64,000 bases of DNA from Rhyacophila brunnea. Taxonomy: Eukaryota; Arthropoda; Insecta; Trichoptera; Rhyacophilidae. The translations under genes were made by a program, and so were the position numbers. Positions 23,190 through 35,289 of the stretch are shown here, one piece after another. Where the stretch lies: contig JAGYXB010001403.1 of assembly GCA_022495005.1 (NCBI GenBank), positions 62,001 to 126,000 of the forward strand, read 5' to 3'. Below the pieces are notes generated by a model. It did not search any database, had not been told where the DNA came from, and saw only the letters and a list, made by a program, of their open reading frames with translations. Position 1 is the first letter of the stretch, and each line of letters begins with the position of its first letter.

Positions 23190-23345
23190 TCTACGAACTC
23201 TCATAATTAATTGCTAACTGCCCGTTAATTAATCTTCTGAATTAATCCTGCCTACATTTTCAAGTCAAACATTAGCCCATTTTGGTTTCCGTCTGAAAGC
23301 GCCCCGTGAATGAAGAGCGGGAAATTTATTGTGTCAGAAATTCGG
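23190..23345. promoter_or_regulatory. Candidate noncoding regulatory block with TAATTA cores
   Basis: Within about 60 bp there are TAATTAATTG (23205), GTTAATTAATC (23224) and GAATTAATCC (23239), all homeodomain-type core sites. A less AT-rich, apparently single-copy stretch follows. Homeodomain proteins bind TAATTA, but in AT-rich DNA such cores occur by chance. This is inference. Confidence 0.25.
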
Positions 23346-23423
23346 AAAATACACCTTCGAAGTACTAGTTTTACTCTTACTAAACATTAACCTCACTTTG
23401 GCTATAGGTATATAATACTAGTG

Positions 23424-25101
23424 CAGAGTTGGCGAACCTTTTTACGTACGCGTGCCGAAATTTCCCAAATATTATTTTTCGACTGTGACGTGCCGAGCAA
23501 TTTTTCACGGGGTAAAAAAGTTTTTAAGAATTCTAATAAAAATGATGATTATTATGTTCATTTTTAAACATAACCAACTTTAACACGCTGGCAACTCTAA
23601 TTATTATCGATGGTCAAGTTGGAAGAGCGTTCGGTGAATAAACAGATGTCGCTGTTGGAATTTCCGGAGACAACGTCAGGTCGCGTGGTGTGACAGAAGA
23701 AACCAGGCTTTTTGATTTTGTCTTGACGTCCAGGATAGTCGTGCTCCGGTTGGGTCTACCCAATAGTAATCATGGACGTCACCTAATGGAGCACGATGAA
23801 GCCGTCATGTCAAGAGTCTCTGTTTGTTTCAATTGGGTATTTAAAACTATTTATTTGATCCACCATTCTTGCTTTATTTCTTTTAAAATCTTAGCCGCGT
23901 GTAATTAAAGATAGACATTTCAATTTCATTACCGAGCCCCCTAATATCTACTTAATGTATTTTAAATTCTTTGTTTTTGCGATAATATAGTTTCTGTCAA
24001 GTATAAATCTCTCTTTTATTTATTGTTCCCAATTCTATATTTCCACTGTTTAATATCATCTTTTACGGTCGTAAGATCGTGTGGCCCCCATATATTATTA
24101 TTTATTTTTTATTATTTATTATTCCATGTCCGATCCTAATAGGATCATATGGGCCTCCACGGAGTGGAGGTTTGTATTAACAGATTTTATTTTTACGAGA
24201 AATGGATGTCAGCCACTTGCTCAACCTATTAGGTCCATACCCTGACTCATAAACAAATTGAAAAACAATATGTGTCCTTGTATGTACTTGCCAGACCCAG
24301 GATTCGAACCTGGGACCCTCGACACCACATATTATTATGTTATTCTTAACTCTGGATTCCACGAGCCTTCAGCCGTGCGAATCCCCTTTTTAATCCAAAT
24401 TCCAGTTTTCAGATGCGAGATTTCTGAAGGAGTAGCGGAGCTCGGCTTGGAAAAGATCAGGTAACTCCACGGCCCGGTTTTATGTCTCATGCTCATGTTT
24501 GCTTTTACTATTTTATTTAAGATTCTTTATTTTGTAATTGTGACAGGATTTTATACATAATATGATGTTACAGACCACCACTCACAGAACATACCTCACA
24601 TATAGCGTTATAACTTTTTTCAAATACGGCATATATTTCGGTCTACCAATTTTGAAACTGTCTCCAGAATTACTATTACTAGCTCCACCAAGTTTTTGTT
24701 TCTTATTTGGTGCAGCAATTTTTGTGGATAGAAATGAAATTATGTATTACTGTATTAATTAGTGTGGTTCTTTACGCACCAATTGACACAATAATTGTTC
24801 CGATCAGATGAGGCATTCTCTCGTGGTCTCAAATGTTGTAAATCGATACAAATTCGAGGTTCGCGGTACAGCATCGTCTACCGCCTGATGAGGTTAGTGC
24901 GATAATATTATATGTGACGCTTAAGCCTAAAGATCGACCTATGCAATTATATATTTACATTAAACGTAATGCGTATTCTTGAGGATATCTGCTTGCTATT
25001 TTTTACACAATGAGATCTGTTATTTATTATTGTAGGTATTTTTTCTCTTCAAACGCGTACCATGCAAAATCAACTCGCGTGCCATAGGTTTGCCACCACT
25101 G
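23424..25101. mobile_element. hAT element, 1.68 kb, with a nested SINE
   Basis: The ends CAGAGTTGGCGAACC and GGTTTGCCACCACTG are inverted repeats. They are flanked by a perfect 8-bp TSD, TACTAGTG (23416-23423 and 25102-25109). I find no transposase reading, so it is non-autonomous or deeply decayed. A family 1 SINE at 24117-24333 sits inside. Near 25055-25080 GTACCATGCAAAATCAACTC precedes the right end. Confidence 0.88.
24117..24333 (-). mobile_element. tRNA-derived SINE, family 1, nested copy
   Basis: On the minus strand the B box CAGGTTCGAATCC sits at about 24298-24312. The body matches 140-290 and 62230-62390, including the TAGGTTGAGCAAGTGGCTGA stretch. It lies wholly within the hAT element, so it inserted later or was carried along. 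Confidence 0.75.
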
Positions 25102-25178
25102 TACTAGTGTATGACTTAGTATAGATATTCCATCATAAATCGTCAGGTATTCGAATTTAGGACTCAGCTCATCACTAA

Positions 25179-25541
25179 TGCGTCAATTACATTGAGCTAC
25201 TTTACGAGCTGTTTGTTGGCGAATTTACAATCTGCATGTAAAGTCGCCCAGTGTAATCATTGATCAAGCTAACAAGCAGATTGTAAACAATCTACAGAGA
25301 AAAGTTGAAAGCCGGTTACACGCTACACGCCGGCGTGTGGGCCTACTGCGTCTGCGCAATAGAGCGTAGTAGCAACCTCCCGGTAAAAAACGAACTACGT
25401 TCTGTCATTATAGTCGCTGGCTTGTGGCTTCTCATCGAATGGAAAGTTTTGTGTGTCATCATCACAATCGCAGTAGCTGAATCGCCTGCTTTTAAATTCG
25501 CCAACAAACAGCTCGTAAAATAGCTCAATGTAATTGACGCT
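25179..25541. mobile_element. MITE with long GCGTCAATTACATTGAGCTA termini, TAA TSD
   Basis: The outer ~50 bp on each side are inverted copies. The arms contain GCGTCAATTACATTGAGCTA and ACGAGCTGTTTGTTGGCGAA. TAA flanks both ends (25176-25178 and 25542-25544). A 3-bp TAA or TTA target is typical of PIF/Harbinger, but the TIR does not confirm this. Open frames on both strands inside it are a by-product of base composition. Confidence 0.8.
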
Positions 25542-25917
25542 TAAGACATTTTTATTTACTTTTTTATTAAAAAAAAAATAATGCCGTTTTTGTTTCTAAA
25601 ACTCTCCTATGTATAGATCTACCAGTATAAGTTGTCCGCTGAGTGAGGGAGCCATATGCTTACATTTGACATACAACACCACAACAACGTTAAAGTTAGA
25701 TATATTGATATTGGAATAATTGTTAAAAGGTACAAAGACTGACACTGGATCGTAGTACTCCTCATAAGGACGAAAACAACGGGTACTTTCGATTACAGTA
25801 CTGTGAGATTCATAGTTCTGCAGAGTAGAGTCGTAGTTATTTATTATAATCATTACCCGGATCAATGACCAGAAATTTGTTGATATTTACAAAATACTAT
25901 TCCTTTATTACGCGTTA

Positions 25918-26472
25918 GCGATGGTGCCCACAGAACGCGTCGGGCGCCGCACTCGCGCAAAAGTTCTACAAGTGGCGCATAAATCATCGAAAATACAACG
26001 TAATCAAATACGCCAGCGCCCACTGGATATGGCGACGCATTATACGCGCCCGCCGCATGAATCATCGTTTTTTCGCGAATCACCGCTTCTCGGCGATACG
26101 AATGAAAGAAAATACAATGGAGTCCATTCATTGAACACAGCGAGCAAAATCACGCTGCGCGAGGCATCGTCGATCGACGGGCGGAAAGCAATTATTTAAT
26201 TACAGAGAAGTCATTGTTTAATTTTATTGCGTCTCAAGTTTATCGCTGGTTGAATAATGCCGTCGTAAATATTTATTACATGCCCCGAAATAATATAATA
26301 TTTTTATTGCTTTGTTATGAGAGACGCTTTAAAAATAATTGTTTTGTGCTGCTTGGGCCGCTAATTACATAGGTGAAGGGTAATGCGCGGCACGAGACGT
26401 GTGATTATGGTTATGAATAAACACTGCATACGCGGACTTCGCTCGCTCGACGCGTTCTGTGTGCACCATCGC
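25918..26472. mobile_element. PIF/Harbinger-like MITE, TTA TSD
   Basis: The ends GCGATGGTGCCCACAGAACG and CGTTCTGTGTGCACCATCGC are long inverted repeats, flanked by TTA at 25915-25917 and 26473-26475. The interior is GC-richer and collinear with 63400-63800, including CATAGGTGAAGGGTAATGCG. Its own ends differ from those of the second copy. Confidence 0.85.
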
Positions 26473-27409
26473 TTAGGACCAGTTTTTATTGTGTTCGTTA
26501 GGTGTATTGAATAAAAACTGCTTATGCGCATCGAAAATTGGGCCAAAATGGCAAAAAGTCACAAAGGGATTTCCAAGGCATTTGCCAAGATGACTCCCCA
26601 TACTCTGTGGGCTTTCCTCTGTAATGGAGGATTTATTGATAATGTTTCGGCAGACAATAGAGTCGTCTTTGTCAGGACATAATGGCTTTTATTTATGTTT
26701 TTTATTGCGTTTTTATTCAAATATATTATTTATCGTCCGCTTTCCCCGCTATGAAGGTGATTTAAAGTTTTCTTCGGCACAATTTTGCTGACTGTCACCG
26801 TATTGTTGTCATAATAAAAATCAATGATCCGTAGTATTATTTTTGCATGATTTAAAAAATATATTTTCTTACCACTGTTATGTCGTTTTCTCATTGTAAA
26901 GTTCATATTACAATAGAGAATTAATGACTTAGAATAACCATGATTCGAAAAAAAAATGACGATATAGGTGGATATCCTATCTTAAGACGGGAGTATAGTG
27001 CTACTGGGGGGCATCTATTGACGTAACTACGTGTTTATTAGAAGCAAAGTACACTAAAAAAAAACAACCAAAATTCTATCGTGTTTAACGTAATCAATGG
27101 TTTTTTTTAAACTTACAATTAAATAAAACTGTTATATGGTATAATGTTATATTGTATAAAACTGTTATATGGTATATGGCAGGGTTTCCTAAACTTTTTC
27201 TGCAATGGAACACTTTGCAAACCAGGAAATTTTAACGGAACACTTAGTTTATTTTGTAGGTTATTTATTAGCGCAGCTAACCGTTCTGCCAATTTTGCCA
27301 ACTGTCGGTAAACTGACAAGACTTGTAAGCCGGTCAGTTAAAGACTATATACCCCATCTTTTTCATGCGCACGGTGTGAGAAACGATGGTCCTCCGTCTG
27401 TACCTAGAT
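26473..27409. other. No gene; possible hAT left end near 27180
   Basis: A short direct repeat (AAACTGTTATATGGTAT, twice) lies at about 27127-27178. It is followed by CAGGGTTTCCTAAACTTTTT, which resembles a hAT terminus, but the opposite end was not found. The sequence GGTCGCGGAACACCTA near 30100 may belong to the same interrupted element. Confidence 0.35.
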
Positions 27410-27565
27410 CATGGGCCCCACATCCCGAAGCGAGCCCCTAGGCTAGAATCTTTGGCGGGCCCCCTACTTATCGCTAAGGTTAAAGGCAATGTGACGATCT
27501 ACAGTTGCATATTTCAAATGGTGTTAGAGCTAAAATTAAGGGTATTTTTTAGAGATTTTTTGTAT

Positions 27566-29843
27566 TTTGATATGTGATTGATGAGTGAAGTGGACTGGAG
27601 TGAGTTGCTCGAGATTTGTGATGTGAATGAGGCGGTACAATGTTTTTACAATATTGTGGATAATATTTTTGATCAATGTTTTTCGAGGAAGTCGCCATGT
27701 CGTGGTGGAAGGCGATACCCGAGGTGGTTTTCTCGGGAGATTGTTGGGGACATTAAGGTCAAGCATAACTATCATACAGCATGGAAGGCTGGGCATGATC
27801 AGACTGACTATATCATGTTTAGCATCTATCGTTCGAAAGTGAGACAAGCTGTTCGACGGGCCTATCGAACATATATGGAAACGGTAGGAGATTCCATTCG
27901 CGAAAATCCTAAATTGTTTTGGAATTACGTAAAATCGTTAAGAAGAGATGGTGGGTTTACTGATAGGATGAGTTGGAGGGGCGAAGAGGTGACCGGACAT
28001 GGAGTAGCAGAAGCATTTGCTGGTCATTTCAAGTCTGTCTACGCAAGTAGTATTCCAAATCTGGATGTTGCTTCAACGTCAGGAAAACCGTCATGTGGTG
28101 CCCAATCCGTCGATATTTTATCAATTAATGAGGGCTATGTACTTCAGTTTATTAAAAAACTAAAGAATACTCGCTCTTTGGGACCTGATTATGTTCCTAC
28201 ATTTTTTTAAAGGGTTATATTGACTTCGTCAAAGGCCCGCTTTCATATATATTTAATCTCGCAATGGAGACAGGTATCTTCCCGGAAACGTGGAAGATGT
28301 CGAAGGTTACTCCAATCCATAAGAGTGGTACAGAGTCATCAGTGGAGAATTACAGGCCGGTAGCTGTTCTCTCTGCACCAGCAAAAGTTCTTGAGATGAT
28401 CATGCACAACATGATTTCTCCAAAAATTGAGTCATTTATAATAAATGAACAGCATGGATTTAGAGCAGGCCGATCAACGGAAACTAACCTGATGGTATTT
28501 ACTGATTATGTGTCATCGGCACTGGATAGAGGCCACCAGGTTGACTGTTCTTACAATGACTTCTCGAAAGCATTTGACAAGGTCGATCATGACATCCTGA
28601 TGGAAAAACTCCAACTTATTGGATTGTCGGATCGATTTTTGAAACTATTCGGGAGTTATTTTAGGAACCGTCAACAATACGTATCGTACGGCCTTTATCA
28701 GTCACAGACCTTTTACACATTTTCTGGTCTCCCCCAGGGCTCAAACTTAGGGCCGTTGCTGTTCACGATTTTTATAAATGACATAGCATTGGTAATAAAA
28801 AATGCTATGTTTTTGTTGTTCGCTGATGACTTGAAACTCTTTTTGGAAGTTGTCACCTTGGACGATTGTCGTCAACTCCAACTTGATATAGATAATGTAT
28901 TAAATTGGGGCAGGCGTAACAAACTATAATTCAATATTGATAAATGCAATCTTTGATCGTTTACCAGAGCCTCAAAAATGTTGTTTTTCCAATACTCGAT
29001 GCATGACAGAGTTCTGTCACGAATATCATCTGTAAGGGATCTTGGCATTACGTTTGAGAGTAAACTGACATTTATTAGCCATATAGTTACCATTTGTAAC
29101 AAAGCGCTTAAAATGTTGGGCTTCGTCATGCGTACTTCCCGGGTCTTTTCAGATGTTACGGTATTAAAACTTTTATTTAATTCTTTAGTTCGAAGCAGAC
29201 TTCAGAGTGGGTCTATTGTTTGGGCACCGCACCAGTTGAAGTATGGCCTTATGGTGGAGAGGGTACAGAAGAAATTTTTGAGACTCCTTTACTTGAGTTT
29301 GTATGGATACTATCCGTGGCTTTATCCAACTGACTTTATCTTAGGCATGCTTACATACTGCAGTCTGCAATTTAGAAGAAATCTTTATTTAGCTACGTAT
29401 TTTTTTCGACTTATACAAGGTATAAATGAGAACTCTGCTATTCTGGGCAGTGTTGACCTGTGTGTCCCTGATAACTATCTTAGAAATAGAGACCATCAGT
29501 TGTTTATTCTCCCAAGGTGCAGAACCAACCTGTCACTGGTAATGCCAATTGGGAGGCGATAACTATGTTCAACGAAATTGCTTCGGGTGTTGATATATTC
29601 CACCTACGTGAGAATGAGTTTAGGTGGACGTTGTTTTATAAATTCTTAAAATAGGGTCTGCTTAACTCATCCGGTGTACTTCCTTGTACCTATCTAATTT
29701 ATCTACTGATATATCTCTTTTTTTTATGTAATACTGTTATATTTATATATCTTTGTTTCTAAATGTCATGTTGTGAACGTCTTAAACTTATAATTTGTAA
29801 TGTCCACAATATGTTAAAAAAATAAATGAAATGAAATAAATAT
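27566..29843 (+). mobile_element. 5'-truncated Jockey/CR1-like LINE
   Basis: The 5' junction falls where similarity to the host MITE stops (27566-27580). The 3' end carries a tail of AAATGAAATAAA-type repeats at about 29815-29840. The endonuclease domain is missing. A shorter copy of the 3' end is at 4447-5010. Confidence 0.85.
27581..29654 (+). pseudogene. Non-LTR retrotransposon reverse transcriptase, inactivated
   Basis: The family copies element RNA into DNA at the insertion site. The first frame (27578-28210) covers the linker between endonuclease and polymerase (RYPRWFSREI, FWNYVKSLRR). After a frameshift near 28200, the second frame (28264-28929) holds the palm: NYRPVAVLS, EQHGFRAGRST, DFSKAFDKVDH, SGLPQGSNLGPLLF and the catalytic FADD at 28819-28830. 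An in-frame TAA at 28927 interrupts it. The same frame resumes at 28978 and runs through the thumb region to about 29560, where a 1-bp deletion relative to the 4654-5004 copy shifts the frame. The natural end, FLK plus stop, is at 29654. Three lesions and the missing endonuclease make it dead. Confidence 0.9.
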
Positions 29844-29939
29844 ACTATTAAATGTTAATACGCTTGAAGTGAAACAGACATTATTTTTACTATTAGTACA
29901 TGTTTGTGATGTGTGTTTATCTCACTTGTGGGAGCCATG

Positions 29940-31689
29940 ACCTATCTAGATACTTGACGTCATAAACATCAGTGGAGATTGATCATCACTCGCCTTTCAA
30001 TATGAAGTAAATTCTTTAATTATTTTAGTTTTACTTATTTTACTTCTACTTAGTAGAATATCTTTAAATGTGTTGCAGTGTATAAAACCTTTCCAAATGG
30101 TCGCGGAACACCTATTCAGGTTGTTTTTTAGAGAAAATAAAATGTATATCACTTGATAGTATTTTTATTTATACCTAATTGAGCTTCAGTATTATTATTA
30201 TTATTACAATACCTTGTACCTAATACATTTTGGGCACCATTTCAATACCATAATGTAATGAGGTAATAACCCGAATCTTTACCGAATTGTAAAAGAATAA
30301 TTAGAAATATAACATCAATAATAAAAAATCTATTTCAACCGATCAACCGATCAAAAAGATTCAATATGTAATTGTGTATTAAATAGTTTGTTATTTCTGT
30401 CACTACATGTTTCCATTGAGTATTAACAGTTACCAAGTATTTTTCTACCGAACTAATATGTTTTGGTTAGAGCATTCAATCTTCTCAATGAAAGTTTTTG
30501 ATAAAAACAAATAAAAATAAATTGTTTGTCATTGACAGAATTTTCCAGTAAATCAACGAAGAATAAATATATATATATTATCAGACCTGCACACCCCATA
30601 CATATCGCTAGACTTATTTTCTTATGTACTGCTCGGCATAGGTGCCTATTTGGGAAAGTTCACTTTATTATGTATCGATGATATTGAAAACCTTAGGGAC
30701 TTAAATAAATATATATATTATATATCATATAACCATGATAGATAGATAGTTTTAATAGTATTCATAATTCATAATTTTGAGCTTTTTATTTAGAAGTTAC
30801 CGTATTTGAGCTTTTGGAACGATACAGCAAGAGCTTAACTGTGAGTCAAGTATCGATTCAATTATAGTACAAAATGTGGTCTGAAATTTATTCGCTTATG
30901 ACAGGTACATGTATACATATTCTTAAATGTATTTTTAGGTCATCTTCATGTTGTCATATTATCTTGATCTTCTTCTTTCGCAGTGTTAAAACTAAGGCCA
31001 GGGTTTAGCTTTCAGGTATCGTTTCTCTCCAACAAAACAATTATATATAGTATAGTATATATAATATAGTCGTCGACTCACTTCTTTCTTAGCCTGCCTA
31101 TAAGAATTTCCGCTGTTTATTTAAGCATGGAACGGTTACCGTTTTTAATAGGCTTAAAATAGTTACATACTATTATTGTAATATTTTTGTGTAGTAACAT
31201 AAACCCAAAAAAATCTTTAAATTCTGAAGCAAATATTGAACAACTGTCAGCGAAAAACAAAACATCTCCACGGAATCGACCCCGAAATGTTGTATCTACA
31301 ATTCGCATTTCTTACTTAATTACCAGCCACCTTGTGAATGTGCCACCTCTAAACAACACATGACCTGCCACACATGACTGATTGGAACGTTAGTGCCAGT
31401 AGATTTTTTTAATAGTTTATCGTACCTACTTAAGATACACATTGATATTCCATAACTGTAATAATCTATTGTCAAAATGGTTTCAATACGTACCTATATA
31501 ATATAATATTATAATTAACTATTTTTTTTATTCAACGAATAATTCACAAGATTTAAACATGCAATATTCTTTTTATTGAACATACATAATTGAGAAAATA
31601 TTGCCAATATTAACTCAATTTTGAAAGTGCTTCTGAAACTATTGTAAGAGCAATTAGTTAATATTTGTCGCAATTAGATATGATACCAT
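29940..31689. other. AT-rich stretch with no recognised gene
   Basis: Apart from a possible hAT-derived bit at 30080-30130 and AT dinucleotide runs near 30565 and 30710, no feature is supported. Confidence 0.35.
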
Positions 31690-31770
31690 GGATAGCATTG
31701 TGGTCGATGTGCGTGAGCGTGAATCTCGAGAGCGCAGGTTCGATTTCTGCTTTGTGCTGTATTATTTCCA
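31690..31770 (+). mobile_element. Possible tRNA-derived SINE head
   Basis: GTGGTCGATGTGCGTGAGCG resembles an A-box region and GCAGGTTCGATTTC is a good B box about 45 bp later, as in a tRNA-like promoter. No tail shared with the other two SINE families is seen, so this is a weak call. Confidence 0.45.
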
Positions 31771-32259
31771 CGAAAGATTTTTTCTGTTGGTTATATATTT
31801 TATCATTATAAGTGTTTTCAAAATTATATATATATAAGTATATTGAAAATTCTCACGAAACACCTGACATCGCTTTTGATAGTAATTACTAGTCTATATT
31901 GAAACGCGCTGTTTATTATTCTTCTTTTCATATATAATAGTATAAACGTTGTATAACCAATTTTAAAACACTGTATTGACTCTCTTATAATGGTGTTACA
32001 GTTTGATATAACCATCTGTCACCACAGTACTGAAATACTGAAACATTTATCAAGGCTATACTCGTGAGTCGTGCCTACGCCTACGTTGAAAGAGACACTG
32101 ATTATTCCTATTTTAATATGAAGTGATTTAAATTTTGCTTTACAAATTCTTGCCAAAGTAATGCCATAACTTAATCTTCACTTTTTTTAAAATTAAAGTT
32201 ATCAAATTAATACTATCGTAGACTTTTAAAACGTCATAGTAGCCATTATTTTTTTCTGG

Positions 32260-32668
32260 TTTCCACCAAAATTGAAATTGGTGTTCAGTATTGTTTGGGA
32301 AATCGTCATGGAAAGATAAATAGGTACAGCGTAAACAGACTTCTAAAATTTATTACAATAAAATGAATCTCTTCAAGCTACGTTTAAGACATTATGTGAA
32401 ATGTATAGTCGAAATAGTCTACAAAATAATGTTAAGAAGTTAAGAATCCAACCCGTCAAAAACGTAAACGTACTGCTGAAAATATCGTTGTTATGGATGA
32501 AAATTTAGAAAAATCTATAACACATCGTTCTAGAGAACTTGGACTTTCTTATGACACTAAATGGTTAACTTCATAAAGATTTGCATTAAAAGATGTATAA
32601 AATACAGTTAACACAAGACCTTAAGGCAAATGATATTTTTGCTGATTGGGCAGTAGTGTTACAATTAC
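32260..32668 (+). pseudogene. Tc1/mariner-like transposase remnant
   Basis: A plus-strand reading from about 32440 contains RKRTAENIVVMDENLEKSI and then RSRELGLSY. In many insect mariner-type transposases this is the linker plus second helix-turn-helix that binds the element ends. After a frameshift the similarity resumes with KMYKIQLTQDLKAND and ADWA near 32600-32660. Upstream (32370-32440) a shorter stretch resembles the first helix-turn-helix. The DDE/DDD catalytic domain is missing. At least one frameshift and stops make it non-functional, and no TIRs were found. Confidence 0.65.
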
Positions 32669-32881
32669 TAAGATATAATTATACGTCATTTTAGTACCGA
32701 AATATTTGGAAAGGCTACGCCTAGTGTATATTAAAATAGCTAATTACCAACGTATATTATAATAATATACAATAATTCTTTATTTTATTGTTTTACAATA
32801 ATTACTTAGCAAACCAATTCCGTATATTTGCATTTACTCTCCTGTAACATGTTATAATTATAAATAACTATGTGTTATCGC

Positions 32882-33264
32882 CATGCCCCCCACATCCTGA
32901 AGCGGGCCCGCCTACCTATCACGACGGTTAAAGGCAGTCTGACGCTCTACAGTGGCGTTTTCTAAATGGTGTTCGAGGTCAATAAAAATTCAGTGTAATT
33001 TTAGCGATTTTTCACACATCTAATTATGGAGTTGTCGAGGATCAACACACAATATCCAAAAATTGCATCGCACAACCATACTTATATTTTAAAATGGTAA
33101 TAACCTCGAAGCAAAATAGCGCCGCAGGCTACTTTTTTTCCTATTAGGGCATATTTAAGATGTGTGTTTATCTCAATTATGTGGTCGACCCGCCACGCCG
33201 GGCCCCCCTGAACCCGGACCCCTAGGCTCGAGCCCTGTCAACCCCCCCCCTTGTGGGGGCCATG
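32882..33264 (+). mobile_element. CATGG-family element, copy with perfect TSD
   Basis: It begins CATGCCCCCCACATCCTG and ends CCTTGTGGGGGCCATG-like, with a perfect 8-bp TSD, GTTATCGC (32874-32881 and 33265-33272). At 383 bp it is the uninterrupted form, used here to show that 8134-8527 and the LINE at 27566 are insertions in the other copies. It is non-coding. Confidence 0.92.
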
Positions 33265-34239
33265 GTTATCGCACAACTAAAGCAATGTTTGCTTAACCAT
33301 AGTCTACATTGCATTATTCTGACACTTTTATTCTGATTTGATGACACTTTAAATCGTGTTTGGTAATTTCTTACTAAACCATTTTCATGACTCTTCTCTT
33401 TATTCTACTGAAAAATAGTGTTAGATATAATCATTTGTCATCGTAGTACCGAAGGATTCACCAAGGCTGTAGTGACATCATTGCGTCAAAATCGCGTAGG
33501 CGAGCGTCCTGAAACGGTCTCCGAATGTGACATTTTTCCAGTGGCCGATCTGATAGGGGTCCTATCGATTTTCCCTCGCGTTTGGTCCCGCGCCATCGTA
33601 CCGCCGGCCGTAAAAAGTAAAAACCCTCACGTTCTGTGGGAGAATAATGGCGATTCCTCTGACCCATTTCGTATTTGCGCTTCGATAGCTCTACATATTT
33701 ACGAGATCCTCTTTATTGCGACAAAATCGGAGCTGTATACGATACAGTTTGATAGAATTTACTAGATAAAGACCGCAAAACATTATGTATTGTTGTGTAT
33801 CTTTATCGATCTCTGAACTCTACTGTGTTAGGGTACCATCGTATTGTTACGTCCCCAAAAAGCGGAGTAGTTTAAGTAAGATAGTTATCACTTTCACTAG
33901 TACTTTTAGGTTTCGTAATTTATGAACTTAAATAGTCTTTATACTTGTAAATGTATTATTTGCTATTTTATTATTATACAAAAGACTATGGAAATAGGGC
34001 TCTGTTAAAGTCTTTTTTGTTTTGTCAGGAATAGCGAAAGAGAGCGGAAATGTTCACAGAAGATATCAAATTAAAATAGAAGAACTTTTGATAGATGTTT
34101 GATTTATAACGGAAGTTGCGGTTTCTCTAATTAGGATCTTTTATCTACTTATCGAACTTATGCATAACAGTATCATCGATATAAATGTATGCGTTAACTG
34201 CACTACATGACTTACGCTCCATGCGAGAGTTTTATTTTT
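33265..34239. other. No gene recognised; GC-richer patch at 33460-33680
   Basis: A 115-codon plus-strand frame (33418-33765) and a 69-codon minus-strand frame overlap in this patch and neither resembles a known protein. Its first ~60 bp is similar to 31995-32065, so at least part is repetitive. Confidence 0.3.
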
Positions 34240-35130
34240 AATATGTAATTTTACCGAGGCTTCGACTCTTTATCCGTTATTCAAGCCTTCTCTCAAATTC
34301 TGTTAAAAAAAACTTTACAAGTTAATCGAGCTCTTCCTTCTTTCCCAATGCCGGTGCACTTTTGAGATCCTCGACATTTTTAAAGATATCTGAAGGCATG
34401 GCCCCCACAAAGGGGGGGGCTGACAGGGCTCCAGCCTGGGGGGCCGGCGTGGCGGCTCGAACAGTTGTGAGATAAACACACACCAGAAATTTGTCATATT
34501 ATAAAAAAAATCGCCTGCGGCGCATAGTCCTTCATCAAAATTAAAATTAAAAAATGTGTAGTTAGTTGTGCAATACAATTTGATGTGATATGATGGTTGA
34601 TATAAACAACTACATGATAATTCACGTGTATCGTTTTATATTACACTTATTTTTAGTGTTACCAGAATAATAAAAATCGTTATTTATCCAATATCGAAGG
34701 CGAATGCTACTTTGCTTGGCTACCACAAGAGGGGGTCGCGACCAATGGTTCATAATATGATACCGACCGATAATAATTATGATATGAGTACCGACAAATC
34801 AATAATTCAAGGGGATTTATTTAAAATATAGAAAATCGCTTAAATACACGGAATCCCATTTGGGGAACACTACTGTAGAACATCACATTGCCCTTAACCT
34901 TGGCGATAGGTAGGGCGGGCGAAACATGCTGGCCTAGGGGCCCGCTTCAGGATGTGGGGGCTATGTCTGAAGGTCGCAACTCTGCTATATGTCGCTCAAA
35001 TTTGAATATCACACTTATCGCAGAGTTATCACTTGTATTCATGAGGATATAAATTATTTTGTCCACCTGGTCAAATCTTTGGTATGCCCATTGTAGTAAT
35101 CTGTAACGTTTTCTTTTTTTCGGTGTCATA
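34240..35130 (-). pseudogene. Repeat with coding appearance, interrupted by a CATGG element
   Basis: The minus-strand frame from 35129 downward (beginning MTPKKRKRYRLLQWAYQRFD, with VIFKFERHIAEL further on) is cut at 34973 by the element at 34397-34965. Beyond it, at 34396-34320, the same strand and register give a short lysine- and glutamate-rich continuation to a stop. The diverged second copy is at 15140-15400. I do not recognise the family. A repeated, protein-like segment suggests a transposon gene, but a host pseudogene is possible. Confidence 0.4.
34397..34965 (-). mobile_element. CATGG-family element, reversed copy
   Basis: It begins CATGGCCCCCACAAAGG and ends GGATGTGGGGGCTATG, with a perfect 8-bp TSD, TCTGAAGG (34389-34396 and 34966-34973). 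It is in the opposite orientation to 32882-33264 and has diverged internal sequence. The flanking repeat copy at 15140-15400 shows the uninterrupted site. Confidence 0.9.
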
Positions 35131-35289
35131 TTTGTTATTGGACGTCCAATATAATTTTGGCTATATTTTCGCTATCCATCATTGCTCTGAACATGGATGT
35201 AAATCTGAGCTCCAACTAGTCTCTGTTACCGGATATCATTCCGTATATAGGTATACATTCTCTTTAACACTAAAACAGGCCATAGGGCC

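Larger units (their letters stand above)
27410..29939 (+). mobile_element. CATGG-family element split by a LINE insertion
   Basis: The left part (27410-27577) matches the left halves of 7980-8717 and 32882-33264. The right part (about 29844-29939) matches their right arm, including GATGTGTGTTTATCTCA, then ends GGAGCCATG. The flanks ACCTAGAT and ACCTATCT agree at six of eight bases and may be a worn TSD. The GC-rich sequence just inside the right terminus is deleted. The LINE between the parts is a later insertion. Confidence 0.8.

Noticed and set aside
24893..24920. Second CTGATGAG match
   Set aside because: There is no stem II or GAAA downstream; chance occurrence.
25305..25528. Frames on both strands between the arms of a MITE
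   Set aside because: They are enclosed by the long TIRs of 25179-25541 and show no transposase motif.
25862..26199. 89- and 92-codon frames overlapping on opposite strands
   Set aside because: They coincide with the GC-richer interior of a MITE, and the second copy at 63364-63854 does not conserve them.
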